A DNA stretch of 58,062 nt from Pseudomonadota bacterium (GCA_029780695.1 JAKOYD010000109.1:1-58062); one strand, 5' to 3'. Positions 43,894-52,432 are shown, counted from the stretch's first letter. Program-made: numbers and translations. The notes: a model not told the origin generated them from the sequence alone.

Positions 43894-44155
43894 GGCGGTC
43901 GAAATTCAAAACAGCCGGACGCAAAGGACGCAAAGGTTTCGCAAAGGACGCAAAAGAAATACCCAAAATTTGTTTGAAGCGTGTTGCGATGGCCTTGCGG
44001 CAAGTCATTGAGCGACAGCGTTTTTTTTGGAGATCGCGCACCGCGGGTCAACAGACCAGGCATGTTCGCCGCCTCCCATCCAAATTGTTGAGGGCTTTCT
44101 TCGCGTCCTTCGCGAAACCTTTGCGTCCTTCGCGTCCGGCGGTTGAGTGTTTCTC
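43894..44155 (+). repeat. Large inverted family-B repeat between dppB and dppC
   Basis: The left arm (about 43914-43953, gccggacgcaaaggacgc...) and right arm (about 44102-44141, ...gcgtccttcgcgtccggc) are near-perfect reverse complements over about 40 bp. The loop is about 148 bp. No gene lies in the loop. If transcribed with dppBC, the arms could form a long RNA stem that affects dppC expression. A shorter B-type inverted pair with the same 'acagccggacgc' ends occurs at 22031-22235, consistent with a REPIN-like doublet family. Confidence 0.75.
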
Positions 44156-45007
44156 ATGAACAGCCCCGCCGCCCCCGGCTTCTGGCAACGCGCACGGCGC
44201 CACCCAGGCTTCGTCATCGGCGGCGTGCTGTCGCTGCTGCTGTTGCTGGCCGCTGCCCTGTCGTATGTGTGGACGCCCTACTCCGTCTACGACGTCGACA
44301 TGGACGCCAAGCTGCTGGCGCCCGGCGTGCGGCACTGGCTGGGCACCGACGCCTTCGGGCGGGACGTGGTGTCGCTGCTGCTGGTGGGCGCGCGGGCGTC
44401 GATTCTGGTCGGCGTCATCGCCGTCGGCATCGGGCTGGTGGTGGGCACGGCGCTGGGGTTGCTGGCGTCGGCGCGGCGCGGCTGGGTCGAGGAAGCGATC
44501 ATGCGCATGTCGGACTTCGGCTTCGCGTTTCCGGCCATTCTGTCGGCCATCATGCTCACAGCCGTGTACGGGCCGGGCATCGTCAACGCCATCATCGCCA
44601 TCGGCATCTACAACATCCCGACCTTCGCGCGCATCACCCGTGCCGCCGCCAACAGTGTGTGGAGCCGCGACTACGTGCTGGCCGCGCGCGCCAGCGGCAA
44701 AGGTCCGTGGGCCATCACCTGGCAGCACGTGCTGCCCAACATCCTGCCGGTGCTGATCGTGCAGGCCACCATCCGCTTTGCCATCGCCATCCTGGCCGAG
44801 GCCGCGCTGTCGTACCTGGGCCTGGGCACACAGCCCCCACAGCCCAGCTGGGGCCGCATGCTGGCCGAGGCGCAGACGCTGATGTTCCAGGCGCCGCTGC
44901 TCGCGGTGTGGCCGGGCGCGGCCATCGCGCTGTCGGTGCTGGGCTTGAACCTGCTGGGCGACGGGTTGCGCGACGTGCTGGACCCGCGTCTGCAAAAACG
45001 CGCATGA
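44156..45007 (+). CDS. dppC: Peptide ABC transporter permease (DppC/OppC type)
   Basis: The 283-residue permease has an N-terminal cytoplasmic leader with OppC N-terminal TM (GGVLSLLLLLAAALSYVW). The family motif WLGTDAFGRDVVSLLLVGAR and the EAA loop RDYVLAARASGKGPWAITWQ follow, and it ends GLNLLGDGLRDVLDPRL. It partners DppB. The ATG at 44156 is preferred over the GTG at 44147. It ends 36 bp before the operator of the vapBC module. Confidence 0.93.
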   Translation: MNSPAAPGFWQRARRHPGFVIGGVLSLLLLLAAALSYVWTPYSVYDVDMDAKLLAPGVRHWLGTDAFGRDVVSLLLVGARASILVGVIAVGIGLVVGTALGLLASARRGWVEEAIMRMSDFGFAFPAILSAIMLTAVYGPGIVNAIIAIGIYNIPTFARITRAAANSVWSRDYVLAARASGKGPWAITWQHVLPNILPVLIVQATIRFAIAILAEAALSYLGLGTQPPQPSWGRMLAEAQTLMFQAPLLAVWPGAAIALSVLGLNLLGDGLRDVLDPRLQKRA

Positions 45008-45043
45008 GCCTGCGCCGATGGCCGCTTGCAATTCAACCCCACC

Positions 45044-45068
45044 AAGGTAATATCATAAATATTACCTT
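45044..45068. promoter_or_regulatory. Perfect palindromic operator of the vapBC module
   Basis: AAGGTAATAT (45044-45053) and ATATTACCTT (45059-45068) form a perfect 10-bp inverted repeat with a 5-bp centre, just 15 bp before the vapB ATG. AT-rich palindromes at this position are typical VapB/VapBC autorepression sites. The embedded 'taatat' could overlap the -10 box. Confidence 0.8.
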
Positions 45069-45083
45069 TACAGGGCGTGAGCC

Positions 45084-45347
45084 ATGACCACCACCGTGAA
45101 GCTTCCCCTCGACCTCGAACAATCGTTGCGCCAGCACTGCGCTGCCCAGGGCCGCAGCATCAGCGACGTGATGCGCGATGCGCTGGTGGCTTACCTGGCC
45201 AGCACGCCGGCCAGCGCGGCGTCGGCATTCGCGCTGGGCGCCGATCTGTTCGGCCGCCACGCCGGCCCGGTGGACCTGGCCACGGCGCGCCGCCAGCATC
45301 TGGCCGACGCCTGGGGCGACAAGCACGCCCGCCGCGACACCCATTGA
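45084..45347 (+). CDS. vapB: VapB-type antitoxin (ribbon-helix-helix)
   Basis: The 87-residue protein begins with an RHH DNA-binding domain (about 1-42: TTTVKLPLDLEQSLRQHCAA, GRSISDVMRDALVAYLA). A C-terminal toxin-wrapping tail includes FALGADLFGRHAGP. Such antitoxins bind the operator as dimers and neutralise a VapC RNase. A perfect palindrome lies just upstream. The gene is immediately before vapC (15-bp gap) and sits inside a peptide-transporter operon. Confidence 0.9.
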   Translation: MTTTVKLPLDLEQSLRQHCAAQGRSISDVMRDALVAYLASTPASAASAFALGADLFGRHAGPVDLATARRQHLADAWGDKHARRDTH

Positions 45348-45362
45348 CGCGCCACCACCGCC

Positions 45363-45848
45363 ATGAGCACCCCAGCGTCCGCCCCGCACGCCGCCGAAGC
45401 GCCGGCGCAATACGGCGTGGCGCCGCAAGGCCAGGTGCTGGTGGACAGCGGCCCGCTGCTGGCGCTGTTCAATGCGGCAGACCATTGGCACGCACGCGTC
45501 GTCGCCTGGCTGCAGGCGCACCCGGGGCTGGCGCTGGTCAGCACCTGGCCCGTGCTGACCGAGGTGTGCGCCCTGCTGGCGCGCCGCGTACACAACCAGG
45601 CCGCGCTGGACTTTCTGCTGTGGGTCGAACGCGGTGGCGTACAGGTCGATGTGCCCGGCGACGGCAGCCTGCCGCAGATGCGCCGCATCGCCCAGCGCTT
45701 TGCCAGCCTGCCGCTGGATCTGGCCGACGCGTCCATTGCCGAGGCGGCGGAGCGCTTGAGCATTCGCCGCATCGTCAGCATCGACGCCGATTTCGACGTC
45801 TACCGCGACACCCGCGGCCGCCCCTTGACCAACCTGCTGCGGGGCTGA
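45363..45848 (+). CDS. vapC: VapC-type PIN-domain RNase toxin
   Basis: The 161-residue protein is a PIN domain with all expected acidic residues visible: Asp in VLVDSGPLLALF, Glu in LTEVCALLARR, Asp in LDLADASIAEAAE and Asp in VSIDADFDVYR. VapC toxins cut tRNA or rRNA when freed from VapB. An N-terminal extension of about 25 residues rich in Ala precedes the domain; a later start is possible but none stands out. It ends 7 bp before the dppD start, so dppD-F-A expression may run from or through this module. Confidence 0.9.
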   Translation: MSTPASAPHAAEAPAQYGVAPQGQVLVDSGPLLALFNAADHWHARVVAWLQAHPGLALVSTWPVLTEVCALLARRVHNQAALDFLLWVERGGVQVDVPGDGSLPQMRRIAQRFASLPLDLADASIAEAAERLSIRRIVSIDADFDVYRDTRGRPLTNLLRG

Positions 45849-45855
45849 ACGCGCC

Positions 45856-46866
45856 ATGCCCTTGCTCGAAGCCCGCCACCTGCGCGTCGACCTGCACACC
45901 CACCGCGGCACGGCGCCGGCCGTGCGCGACATGAGCTTCGCGCTGGAGCGCGGCGACACGCTGGGCTTGATCGGCGAATCGGGCTGCGGCAAGTCCATGA
46001 CCGCCCTCGCCCTGATGGGTCTGGCGCCGGACAACGCCACCGTCAGCGGCAGCCTGACGCTGGAGGGGCGCGAACTGATCGGCCTGCCCGACCGCGACTG
46101 GCGCGCGATTCGCGGCTTTCGGCTGGCCATGATCTTCCAGGAGCCGATGACCGCGCTCAACCCGGTGCACCGCGTCGGCGCGCAGATTGCCGAGCCGCTG
46201 CGCCTGCACCAGCACCTGTCGGCCCACGCGGCGCGCGACAAGGCCATCGCCCTGCTCCACCGCGTCGGCATTCCCGACGCGGCGCGCCGCGTCGACAGTT
46301 TTCCGCACCAGTTCTCGGGCGGGCAGCGCCAGCGCATCATGATCGCCATGGCGCTGGCGTGCGAGCCCGACGTGCTGATCGCCGACGAGCCCACCACCGC
46401 GCTCGACGTGACGGTGCAAAAGCAGATCCTGGCCCTCATCCGCGAGCTGGTCGACGAGCGCGGCATGGCGCTCATCCTGATTTCGCACGACCTTGGCCTG
46501 ATTGCGCAGAACGTGAAGCGCATGCTGGTGATGTACGGCGGCAGCGTGGTCGAAAGCGGCGCCTCGGCCGACGTCTTTGCCCGCCCGGCGCACCCCTACA
46601 CGCGCGGTCTGCTGGCCGCGCGGCCCAGCCTGGCAAACCGCCTGGTCGCGCACCGCAGCGAGCGGCTGCCCACCATTGCCGGCAGCGTGCCCGACCTGTT
46701 CAGCCTGCCGCCCGGCTGCCCGTTTGCGGGCCGATGCGCCTACACGGAAGCCGCCTGCCGCACCCAGCCGCCGCCCGTGGTGGCGCTGCCTGGCGACCAC
46801 CGGTTCAGCTGCCGCCGCGCCGACGTGGTGCTGGGTACTCCTGAATCCATAGCTGCAGACGCTTGA
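45856..46866 (+). CDS. dppD: Peptide ABC transporter ATPase (DppD/OppD type)
   Basis: The 336-residue ATPase has Walker A GLIGESGCGKSMTALAL, the signature FSGGQRQRIMIAMALA and Walker B VLIADEPTTALDVT. It also has the oligopeptide-family C-terminal Cys-rich segment CPFAGRCAYTEAAC. It powers import with the DppF-type ATPase next to it. The last codons (ESIAADA) and the first of dppF lie in a family-A repeat (46838-46897). The stop TGA overlaps the dppF ATG by one base. The gene follows vapC after only 7 bp. Confidence 0.94.
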   Translation: MPLLEARHLRVDLHTHRGTAPAVRDMSFALERGDTLGLIGESGCGKSMTALALMGLAPDNATVSGSLTLEGRELIGLPDRDWRAIRGFRLAMIFQEPMTALNPVHRVGAQIAEPLRLHQHLSAHAARDKAIALLHRVGIPDAARRVDSFPHQFSGGQRQRIMIAMALACEPDVLIADEPTTALDVTVQKQILALIRELVDERGMALILISHDLGLIAQNVKRMLVMYGGSVVESGASADVFARPAHPYTRGLLAARPSLANRLVAHRSERLPTIAGSVPDLFSLPPGCPFAGRCAYTEAACRTQPPPVVALPGDHRFSCRRADVVLGTPESIAADA

Positions 46867-46897
46867 TGGACCAGCGCCAAAGCCCTTTTTTGCTTGA
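46838..46897 (+). repeat. Family-A repeat spanning the dppD stop and dppF start
   Basis: 'gaatccatagctgcagacgc' then 'ttgatggaccagcgccaaag' and a T-run match the family. It provides the stop of dppD and the start of dppF. Confidence 0.65.
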
Positions 46898-47684
46898 AAT
46901 CCGCGACGTCACGCGCCGCTACACGCTGCCGCGTGAGTCGCTGTTCAAGCCGCCCGCAGCGGTCGAAGCGCTGCGCGGCGTGTCGCTCAACGTCACCGCC
47001 GGGCGCAGCATGGGCATCGTCGGCGAATCGGGGTCGGGCAAGAGCACGCTGGCGCGCCTGGTGATGGCGCTAGAGGCGCCCACGTCCGGCACCGTGCTGT
47101 TCGAGGGCCGCAACCTGCACGCGCTGCCGCCCGACGATCTGCGCGCGGCGCGGCGCGATTTTCAGATGGTGTTTCAAGACCCCTACGGCTCGCTGGACCC
47201 GCGCCGCCCCATCTGGCGCACCGTGGCCGAACCGGCCGCCGCGCTGGAAGGCGCCAGCCGCGCCCAGCAGCGCGATCGCGCCGCCGCCGCACTCGAATCC
47301 GTGGGCCTGCGCGCCGACGCGCTCGACAAATTTCCCCACGAGTTCTCTGGCGGCCAGCGCCAGCGCATCGCCATCGCGCGGGCGCTGATCACGCGGCCCA
47401 AGCTCATAGTGGCCGATGAGGCCGTCAGCGCGCTGGATGTGTCGGTGCAGGCGCAGGTGCTCAACCTGATGGCCGACCTGCGCGATCAGCACGGCGTGAC
47501 CTTTCTTTTCATCAGCCACGACCTGGCCGTGGTCAGCCACCTGTGCGCCGACGTGGCCGTGATGAAGGGCGGCCTGATCGTCGAACAAGGCCCCGTGCGC
47601 CAGGTGTTGCGCGAGCCGGCGCATGCGTATACGCGTACGCTGCTGGAATCGGTGCCGGAGCTTGTCGCCCCCGTGGTGGCCTGA
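46866..47684 (+). CDS. dppF: Peptide ABC transporter ATPase (DppF/OppF type)
   Basis: The 272-residue ATPase has Walker A GIVGESGSGKSTLARLVM, the Q-loop VFQDPYGSLDPRR, signature FSGGQRQRIAIARALI, and Walker B LIVADEAVSALDVSVQ with FLFISHDLAVV. It is shorter at the C-terminus than many OppF proteins and lacks the Cys-rich tail. The ATG at 46866 forms a TGATG junction with dppD; a TTG one codon earlier is possible. It precedes the binding-protein gene by 62 bp. Confidence 0.93.
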   Translation: MDQRQSPFLLEIRDVTRRYTLPRESLFKPPAAVEALRGVSLNVTAGRSMGIVGESGSGKSTLARLVMALEAPTSGTVLFEGRNLHALPPDDLRAARRDFQMVFQDPYGSLDPRRPIWRTVAEPAAALEGASRAQQRDRAAAALESVGLRADALDKFPHEFSGGQRQRIAIARALITRPKLIVADEAVSALDVSVQAQVLNLMADLRDQHGVTFLFISHDLAVVSHLCADVAVMKGGLIVEQGPVRQVLREPAHAYTRTLLESVPELVAPVVA

Positions 47685-47746
47685 CGCGTTAGACGCCCTG
47701 CGCTACCATGCGCGCCACCCTCAGCCCCCTTGAAGGAGCCTCGACG

Positions 47747-49246
47747 ATGAAACGCCGCCACTTCGCCCTCACCCTGCCGGCCGCCGCCGCGCTGACGAGC
47801 CTGCCGCTCGCCCTGCCCGCGCTCGCGCAGTCGCGCAAGGACGCCGTGGTGCTGGGCATGACGCTGGAGCCGCCAGGGCTTGACCCGACGGCCGGCGCCG
47901 CGTCGGCCATTGCCGAGGTGACGCAGTACAACGTCTTCGAAACGCTGACCAAGATCAACGCCGACGGCAGCGTCACGCCGCTCCTGGCCGAGCGCTGGGA
48001 AGTTTCGCCCGATCTGCGCACCTATACCTTCCACCTGCGCAAAGGCGTGAAGTTCAGCAACGGCGAGCCGTTCAACGCGCAGACGGTGAAGTACGCCTTT
48101 GAGCGCGCCGCGGGCGAAAAGAGCACCAACAAGGACAAGCGGACCTTTGCCGCCATGGAAAGCGTGCGCCCCATTGACGACCACACCGTCGTCGTCATCA
48201 ACAAGGAGCCGGACCCGGACTTCCTGTTCTACATGGGCCAGGCCACGGCCATCATGGTCGAGCCCAAGAGCGCGGCAGACAACGCGACCAAGCCGGTGGG
48301 CACCGGCCCCTACGTGCTGGACAGCTGGTCGAAAGGTTCGTCCATCGTGCTCAAGGCCTCGCCCTCGTACCGCGCGCCGGGCAGCGTGAAGATCAAGCGC
48401 GCCACCTTCCGCTTCATCAGCGACCCGGCCGCGCAGGTGGCCGCCGTGCTGTCCGGCGACGTGGACGCCTTCGTGCGCGTCACCCCACGTGGCGCGGCGC
48501 AGTTCAAGGCCAACCCGCGCCTGCAGACGATTGTGAGCGGCTCGCGCGCCAAGACGGTATTGGCCATGAACAACGCCAAGAAGCCCCTGAACGACGTGCG
48601 CGTGCGCCGCGCCATCGCCGCCGCCATCGACCGCAAGGCCGTCATCGCCGGCGCTGGCGACGGTTTCGGCGTGCCCATCGGCAGCCATTACGTGCCGGGC
48701 GCGGCAGGCTACATCGACACCACCGTCGTCAACCCGTATGACGTGGAAAAAGCCAAGGCGCTGCTGAAAGAAGCCGGCGTGACCACGCCGCTGGAGCTGA
48801 GCCTGGTGCTGCCGCCGCCGCCCTACGCGCGCCAGGGCGGCGAGGTCATCGTGGCGCAACTGGCCAAGATCGGCATCACCGCCAAGGTGCAGAACGTCGA
48901 ATGGGCGCAGTGGCTGGCCAACACCTACGGCGGCCCCAAGAACTACGACCTGACCATCATCAGCCACGTCGAGCCGTTCGACCTGGCCAACTTCACCAAG
49001 CCCGATTACTACTGGGGCTACAACAACCCCAAGTTCAACGCGCTGTACGACAAGATCAAGACCACCCCCAACGTGGCCGAGCGCAACAAGCTGCTGGGCG
49101 ACGCCCAAAAGATGCTGGCCGACGACGCCGCCCTGGCTTGGCTGTATCAGCCGCAATGGGTCACGGTGGCCAACAAGCGCCTGACCGGGCTGTGGAAAGA
49201 CATGCCGGTGTTCGTCAACGACCTGGCGGCGCTTAGCTGGACTTGA
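47747..49246 (+). CDS. dppA: Peptide ABC transporter substrate-binding protein (DppA/OppA type)
   Basis: The 499-residue SBP_bac_5 family protein has a Sec signal peptide with a basic start (MKRRHFALTLPAAAALTSLP, cleavage after ALA). The mature fold contains the family motifs TLEPPGLDPTAG, AERWEVSPDLRTYTFHLRKG and VKFSNGEPFNAQTVKYAFER. It binds peptides, opines or other solutes in the periplasm for the DppBCDF complex; the ligand is not predictable. GAAGGAG at 47732-47738 fixes the ATG at 47747. An amidase gene follows, which hints that imported amides are hydrolysed. Confidence 0.93.
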   Translation: MKRRHFALTLPAAAALTSLPLALPALAQSRKDAVVLGMTLEPPGLDPTAGAASAIAEVTQYNVFETLTKINADGSVTPLLAERWEVSPDLRTYTFHLRKGVKFSNGEPFNAQTVKYAFERAAGEKSTNKDKRTFAAMESVRPIDDHTVVVINKEPDPDFLFYMGQATAIMVEPKSAADNATKPVGTGPYVLDSWSKGSSIVLKASPSYRAPGSVKIKRATFRFISDPAAQVAAVLSGDVDAFVRVTPRGAAQFKANPRLQTIVSGSRAKTVLAMNNAKKPLNDVRVRRAIAAAIDRKAVIAGAGDGFGVPIGSHYVPGAAGYIDTTVVNPYDVEKAKALLKEAGVTTPLELSLVLPPPPYARQGGEVIVAQLAKIGITAKVQNVEWAQWLANTYGGPKNYDLTIISHVEPFDLANFTKPDYYWGYNNPKFNALYDKIKTTPNVAERNKLLGDAQKMLADDAALAWLYQPQWVTVANKRLTGLWKDMPVFVNDLAALSWT

Positions 49247-49248
49247 CG

Positions 49249-49312
49249 ATTACTATAAAAACAAGAGCTGCTCGCGCTTGCCAGGAAAGCGCTGGCGGCT
49301 CTTTTTACTTAA
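49249..49312 (+). terminator. Family-A repeat acting as probable dppA terminator
   Basis: The repeat just after the dppA stop contains GCGCTT/AAGCGC with a 6-base loop, a longer GAGC/GCTC outer pairing, and CTTTTTACTT on the 3' side. It therefore looks like an intrinsic terminator. If so, the amidase gene may use a separate promoter. Confidence 0.5.
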
Positions 49313-49318
49313 AACACT

Positions 49319-50740
49319 ATGACAAAGACCGCCCTGCACGACCTCACCGCGCACGAACTGCTGGCGGGCTACAAGTCGCGTGATTTCTCCCCCGTCGAAG
49401 TCACGCAAGCCGTGCTGGCGCAGATCAAGCTCTGGGAGCCGCACATCGCGGCCACTTGGCTGCTGCGCCCCGACGACGCGCTGGCGCAGGCCCGCGCGTC
49501 CGAGGCGCGCTGGCAGAAAGGCGAACCTTGCGGCGCGCTGGACGGCGTGCCGGTCACCCTCAAGGACAACATCGCCACGCAGGGCGACCCGACGCCGCTG
49601 GGCACCAAGGCCGTCGCGCCCGTGCCCGCCGCGGCCGACGCGCCACCCGCCGCGCGCGGGCGAGAAGCCGGCGCCGTCGTCGTCTGCAAGACCACAATGC
49701 CCGACTACGGCATGCTGTCGTCCGGCCTGTCCACCTTTCATGAGATTTCGCGCAACCCGTGGGACGTGGCGCTCACGCCCGGCGGCAGCAGCGCCGGCGC
49801 GGGCGCGGCAGCGGCGGCTGGCTACGGGCCGCTGCACATCGGCACCGACATCGGCGGCTCCATCCGCCTGCCGGCCGCGTGGTGCGGCATCGTGGGCCTC
49901 AAGCCCAGCCTGGGCCGCGTGCCCATCGACCCACCCTACATGGGGCGCGCCGCCGGCCCCATGACGCGCAGCGTGGCCGACGCCGCGCTGCTGATGCAGG
50001 TGCTGGCCCGCCCCGACGCGCGCGACAGCATGGCGCTGCCGCCGCAGGCCATCGACTGGTCGCTGGCCTGGCGCGCCGACAAGCCGCTCAAGGGCGTGCG
50101 CATCGGCCTGCTGCTGGATGCCGGCTGCGGCCTGCCCGTGGAGCCGGCGATCCGTGTCGCCGTTGAGCACGCCGCTCATCTTTTTGAAGCGCAAGGCGCC
50201 GTGGTGACGCCGCTGGCACCTTTCATGACGCCAGAACTGCTGTCGGGGCTCGATCACTTCTGGCGTATGCGCTCGCTGGTCGATCTGGACGCCTTGCCCG
50301 CCGAGCGGCGCGCCAGCGTGCTGCCCGTCATCCGCGACTGGGCCGACAGCGCGCGCGGCATGAGCGGCCCCGACGTGTTCCGCGCCTACAGCGCCACGCA
50401 CGCCGTGCGCGTGGCCACGCAGGCGGCGCTGCAACCGTTCGACTACGTGATCTCACCCGTGTCGCCCAATGCGCCCGCGGCCTTCGATTGGCCCAGCCCC
50501 ACCAACGACCCGCTGCGCGGGCTGGAGCACATCGGCTTCACCGTGCCCTTCAACATGGGCGAGCAGCCGGCCATTTCGGTCAATTGCGGCACCATGGATT
50601 CGCCTGGGACGCCCGGCGCGGTGTTGCCGATTGGCCTGCAAATCGCCGGCCAGCGCTTCGACGACCTGGGCGTGCTGCAGATGGCGCGGGCGTTCGAGCA
50701 GCTGCGGGGGCCGCAGCGCGAGTTTCCACATCCTCCCTGA
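49319..50740 (+). CDS. Amidase (amidase signature family)
   Basis: The 473-residue enzyme hydrolyses carboxamides. The Ser-cisSer-Lys triad is visible: Lys in PVTLKDNIATQG, cis-Ser in LTPGGSSAGAGAAAAAGYG and Ser in IGTDIGGSIRLPAAW. It lacks GatA-specific features and stands without gatB/C, so it is a stand-alone amidase of unknown substrate. Its position after the peptide ABC transporter suggests metabolism of the imported compound, an inference only. The start at 49319 follows the repeat terminator, and no clear ribosome-binding site is seen. Confidence 0.92.
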   Translation: MTKTALHDLTAHELLAGYKSRDFSPVEVTQAVLAQIKLWEPHIAATWLLRPDDALAQARASEARWQKGEPCGALDGVPVTLKDNIATQGDPTPLGTKAVAPVPAAADAPPAARGREAGAVVVCKTTMPDYGMLSSGLSTFHEISRNPWDVALTPGGSSAGAGAAAAAGYGPLHIGTDIGGSIRLPAAWCGIVGLKPSLGRVPIDPPYMGRAAGPMTRSVADAALLMQVLARPDARDSMALPPQAIDWSLAWRADKPLKGVRIGLLLDAGCGLPVEPAIRVAVEHAAHLFEAQGAVVTPLAPFMTPELLSGLDHFWRMRSLVDLDALPAERRASVLPVIRDWADSARGMSGPDVFRAYSATHAVRVATQAALQPFDYVISPVSPNAPAAFDWPSPTNDPLRGLEHIGFTVPFNMGEQPAISVNCGTMDSPGTPGAVLPIGLQIAGQRFDDLGVLQMARAFEQLRGPQREFPHPP

Positions 50741-50832
50741 GGCGCTCACGCGCCTTCCCCACGGGGACAACGCTGGCCGCCGCTGCAAGCTCGGCCACGG
50801 CGTTCCCGCATGGCCTGCTCCGCGGCGGCCTG
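50735..50832 (+). repeat. Family-C dispersed repeat (amidase-rnm gap)
   Basis: The element has CCCTGAGGCGCTCACGCGCC, 'ggggacaacgctggc' and TGGCCTGCTCCGCGGC. It aligns with the copy at 29847-29950 along its length. The first few bases overlap the end of the amidase gene. Confidence 0.65.
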
Positions 50833-50880
50833 ATGTTGACCCTACCGGCACGTGTGGGTGGCGGTCCGTAAAATGCCCGG

Positions 50881-51735
50881 GTGACCTTCCCCCACAACGC
50901 CGACCTGCACTGCCATTCCACCACCTCCGACGGCACGCTCACGCCAGAGGAACTGGCGGCGCGCGCGGCGGCGAATGGCGTGGATTTGTGGGCGCTGACC
51001 GATCACGACGAAGTGGGCGGCCAGCAGCGTGCGCTCGAAGCCGCGCGCGCGCAGGGCATCAAGTACCTGACGGGCGTTGAGATTTCCGTCACCTTTGCCG
51101 ACGTCACGGTCCACATCGTCGGCCTGGGCTTTGACCACACCGACCCGCGCATGGCCGAAGGCCTGGCCGACACGCGCGACGGGCGCGGACCGCGCGCCGT
51201 CGAAATGGGTGAAGAACTGGCCAAGGTCGGCATTGCAGGCGCTTACGAAGGCGCGCTGAAGTACGTGGGCAACCCGCGCCTGATCTCGCGCACGCACTTT
51301 GCGCGTTTTCTGGTCGAATCCGGCGTGTGCCGCGATACGTCCGAGGTCTTTCGCAAGTACCTGGCCGAAGGCAAGCCTGGCTACGTGCCGCACCGCTGGG
51401 CGCGGCTGGGTGATGCGGTCAAATGGATCACGCAAAGCGGCGGCCTGGCCGTCATCGCCCACCCGGCGCGCTACAAGTTCACGCCGAATGAAGAGTACGC
51501 GCTGTTCTCCGAATTCAAGCAGCACGGCGGCCAGGGCGTGGAGGTGGTGACCGGTAGCCACAGCGCGGCCGAAGCCGTGCGCTACGCCGACATGGCACGC
51601 GAATTCGGCCTGGCCGCCTCGCGCGGCAGCGACTTCCACAGCCCGGATGAAAGCCACATCGACCTCGGCAAGCTGCCGCCGCTGCCGGCCGACCTGACGC
51701 CGGTGTGGTCGCTGCTGGCCGGGCGCGTGCATTGA
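50881..51735 (+). CDS. rnm: PHP-domain nuclease/phosphatase (RNase AM, YciV/TrpH type)
   Basis: The 284-residue PHP protein has metal-site motifs NADLHCHSTTSDGTLTPEEL, WALTDHDEVGG, TGVEISVTF, IAHPARYKF and GSDFHSPDESH. E. coli RNase AM removes 5' ends of rRNA precursors and hydrolyses 3',5'-bisphosphate nucleotides. The gene precedes a yciO-like gene, matching the E. coli yciV-yciO pair. It starts with GTG at 50881. A family-A repeat fills the gap to the next gene. Confidence 0.9.
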   Translation: MTFPHNADLHCHSTTSDGTLTPEELAARAAANGVDLWALTDHDEVGGQQRALEAARAQGIKYLTGVEISVTFADVTVHIVGLGFDHTDPRMAEGLADTRDGRGPRAVEMGEELAKVGIAGAYEGALKYVGNPRLISRTHFARFLVESGVCRDTSEVFRKYLAEGKPGYVPHRWARLGDAVKWITQSGGLAVIAHPARYKFTPNEEYALFSEFKQHGGQGVEVVTGSHSAAEAVRYADMAREFGLAASRGSDFHSPDESHIDLGKLPPLPADLTPVWSLLAGRVH

Positions 51736-51802
51736 TGTTTCAAGCTTTTTCGGCCGCCAGCGCCTGCCGGACAAGCGCCAGCAGCTCCTGTTTTTATAGT
51801 TC
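51736..51802 (-). repeat. Family-A repeat between rnm and the yciO-like gene
   Basis: 'cctgccggacaagcgccagc' followed by 'agctcctgtttttatagttc' matches the family in inverse orientation. Confidence 0.6.
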
Positions 51803-51808
51803 ACCGCC

Positions 51809-52432
51809 ATGGCCCAGCACTTCAGCGTTCACCCCGACAACCCGCAGCCGCGCCTGTTGAAGCAGGCCGCGGCGCTGCTCACGCAGGGCGGCGTGCTGGC
51901 CGTGCCCACCGATTCGAGCTACGCGCTGGCCTGCCAGCTGGACGACAAAGCCGCCGCCGACCAGCTGCGCCGCATCCGCCAGGTCGACGACAAGCACCAC
52001 CTGACGCTGCTGTGCCGCGACCTGCGCGAGCTGGCCAGTTACGCCCGGGTGGACAACACGCAGTTCCGCCTGTTGAAACAGGGCACGCCCGGGCCGTTCA
52101 CCTTCATCCTGGAAGCCAGCAAGGAGGTGCCGCGCCGCGTGAGCCACCCGCAGCGCAAGACCATCGGCCTGCGCGTGCCCGAACACCCGGCGCTGCGGGC
52201 CTTGCTGGAGCTGCACGGCGCGCCGCTTTTGGCGACCACGCTGATCCTGCCCGGCGAAACCGAGCCGCTGAACGATCCCGAGGAGATCCTGGGGCGGCTG
52301 GACAAGCAGATCGCCGGTGTGATAGACGCCGGCGCCTGCCCGCTGGAGCCGACCACCGTGGTGGACCTGAGTGGCGACGCACCCGACGTGCTGCGCCGCG
52401 GCCGGGGCGACCCGGCGGCGCTGGGGCTTTGA
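51809..52432 (+). CDS. YciO-like protein of the Sua5/YrdC/TsaC family
   Basis: The 207-residue single-domain protein has the nucleotide/threonine pocket motifs GGVLAVPTDSSYALACQ and KHHLTLLCRDLRELASY. GTPGPFTFILEA and RKTIGLRVPEHPALRALLE are also present. Family members form threonylcarbamoyl-AMP for tRNA t6A, but YciO-type proteins are thought to have a different main role. Pairing with rnm supports the YciO subtype, so I do not call it TsaC. Start at 51809. Confidence 0.87.
   Translation: MAQHFSVHPDNPQPRLLKQAAALLTQGGVLAVPTDSSYALACQLDDKAAADQLRRIRQVDDKHHLTLLCRDLRELASYARVDNTQFRLLKQGTPGPFTFILEASKEVPRRVSHPQRKTIGLRVPEHPALRALLELHGAPLLATTLILPGETEPLNDPEEILGRLDKQIAGVIDAGACPLEPTTVVDLSGDAPDVLRRGRGDPAALGL

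Noticed and set aside
43894..44155. CRISPR array or short tandem array
   Set aside because: Units are unequal and arranged as an inverted pair without uniform spacers; no cas genes occur in the window.
51809..52432. Calling the YciO-like gene tsaC (t6A synthesis)
   Set aside because: Its neighbour is an rnm-type gene as in the yciV-yciO pair and the protein follows YciO-type features, so the specific tsaC name is not justified.
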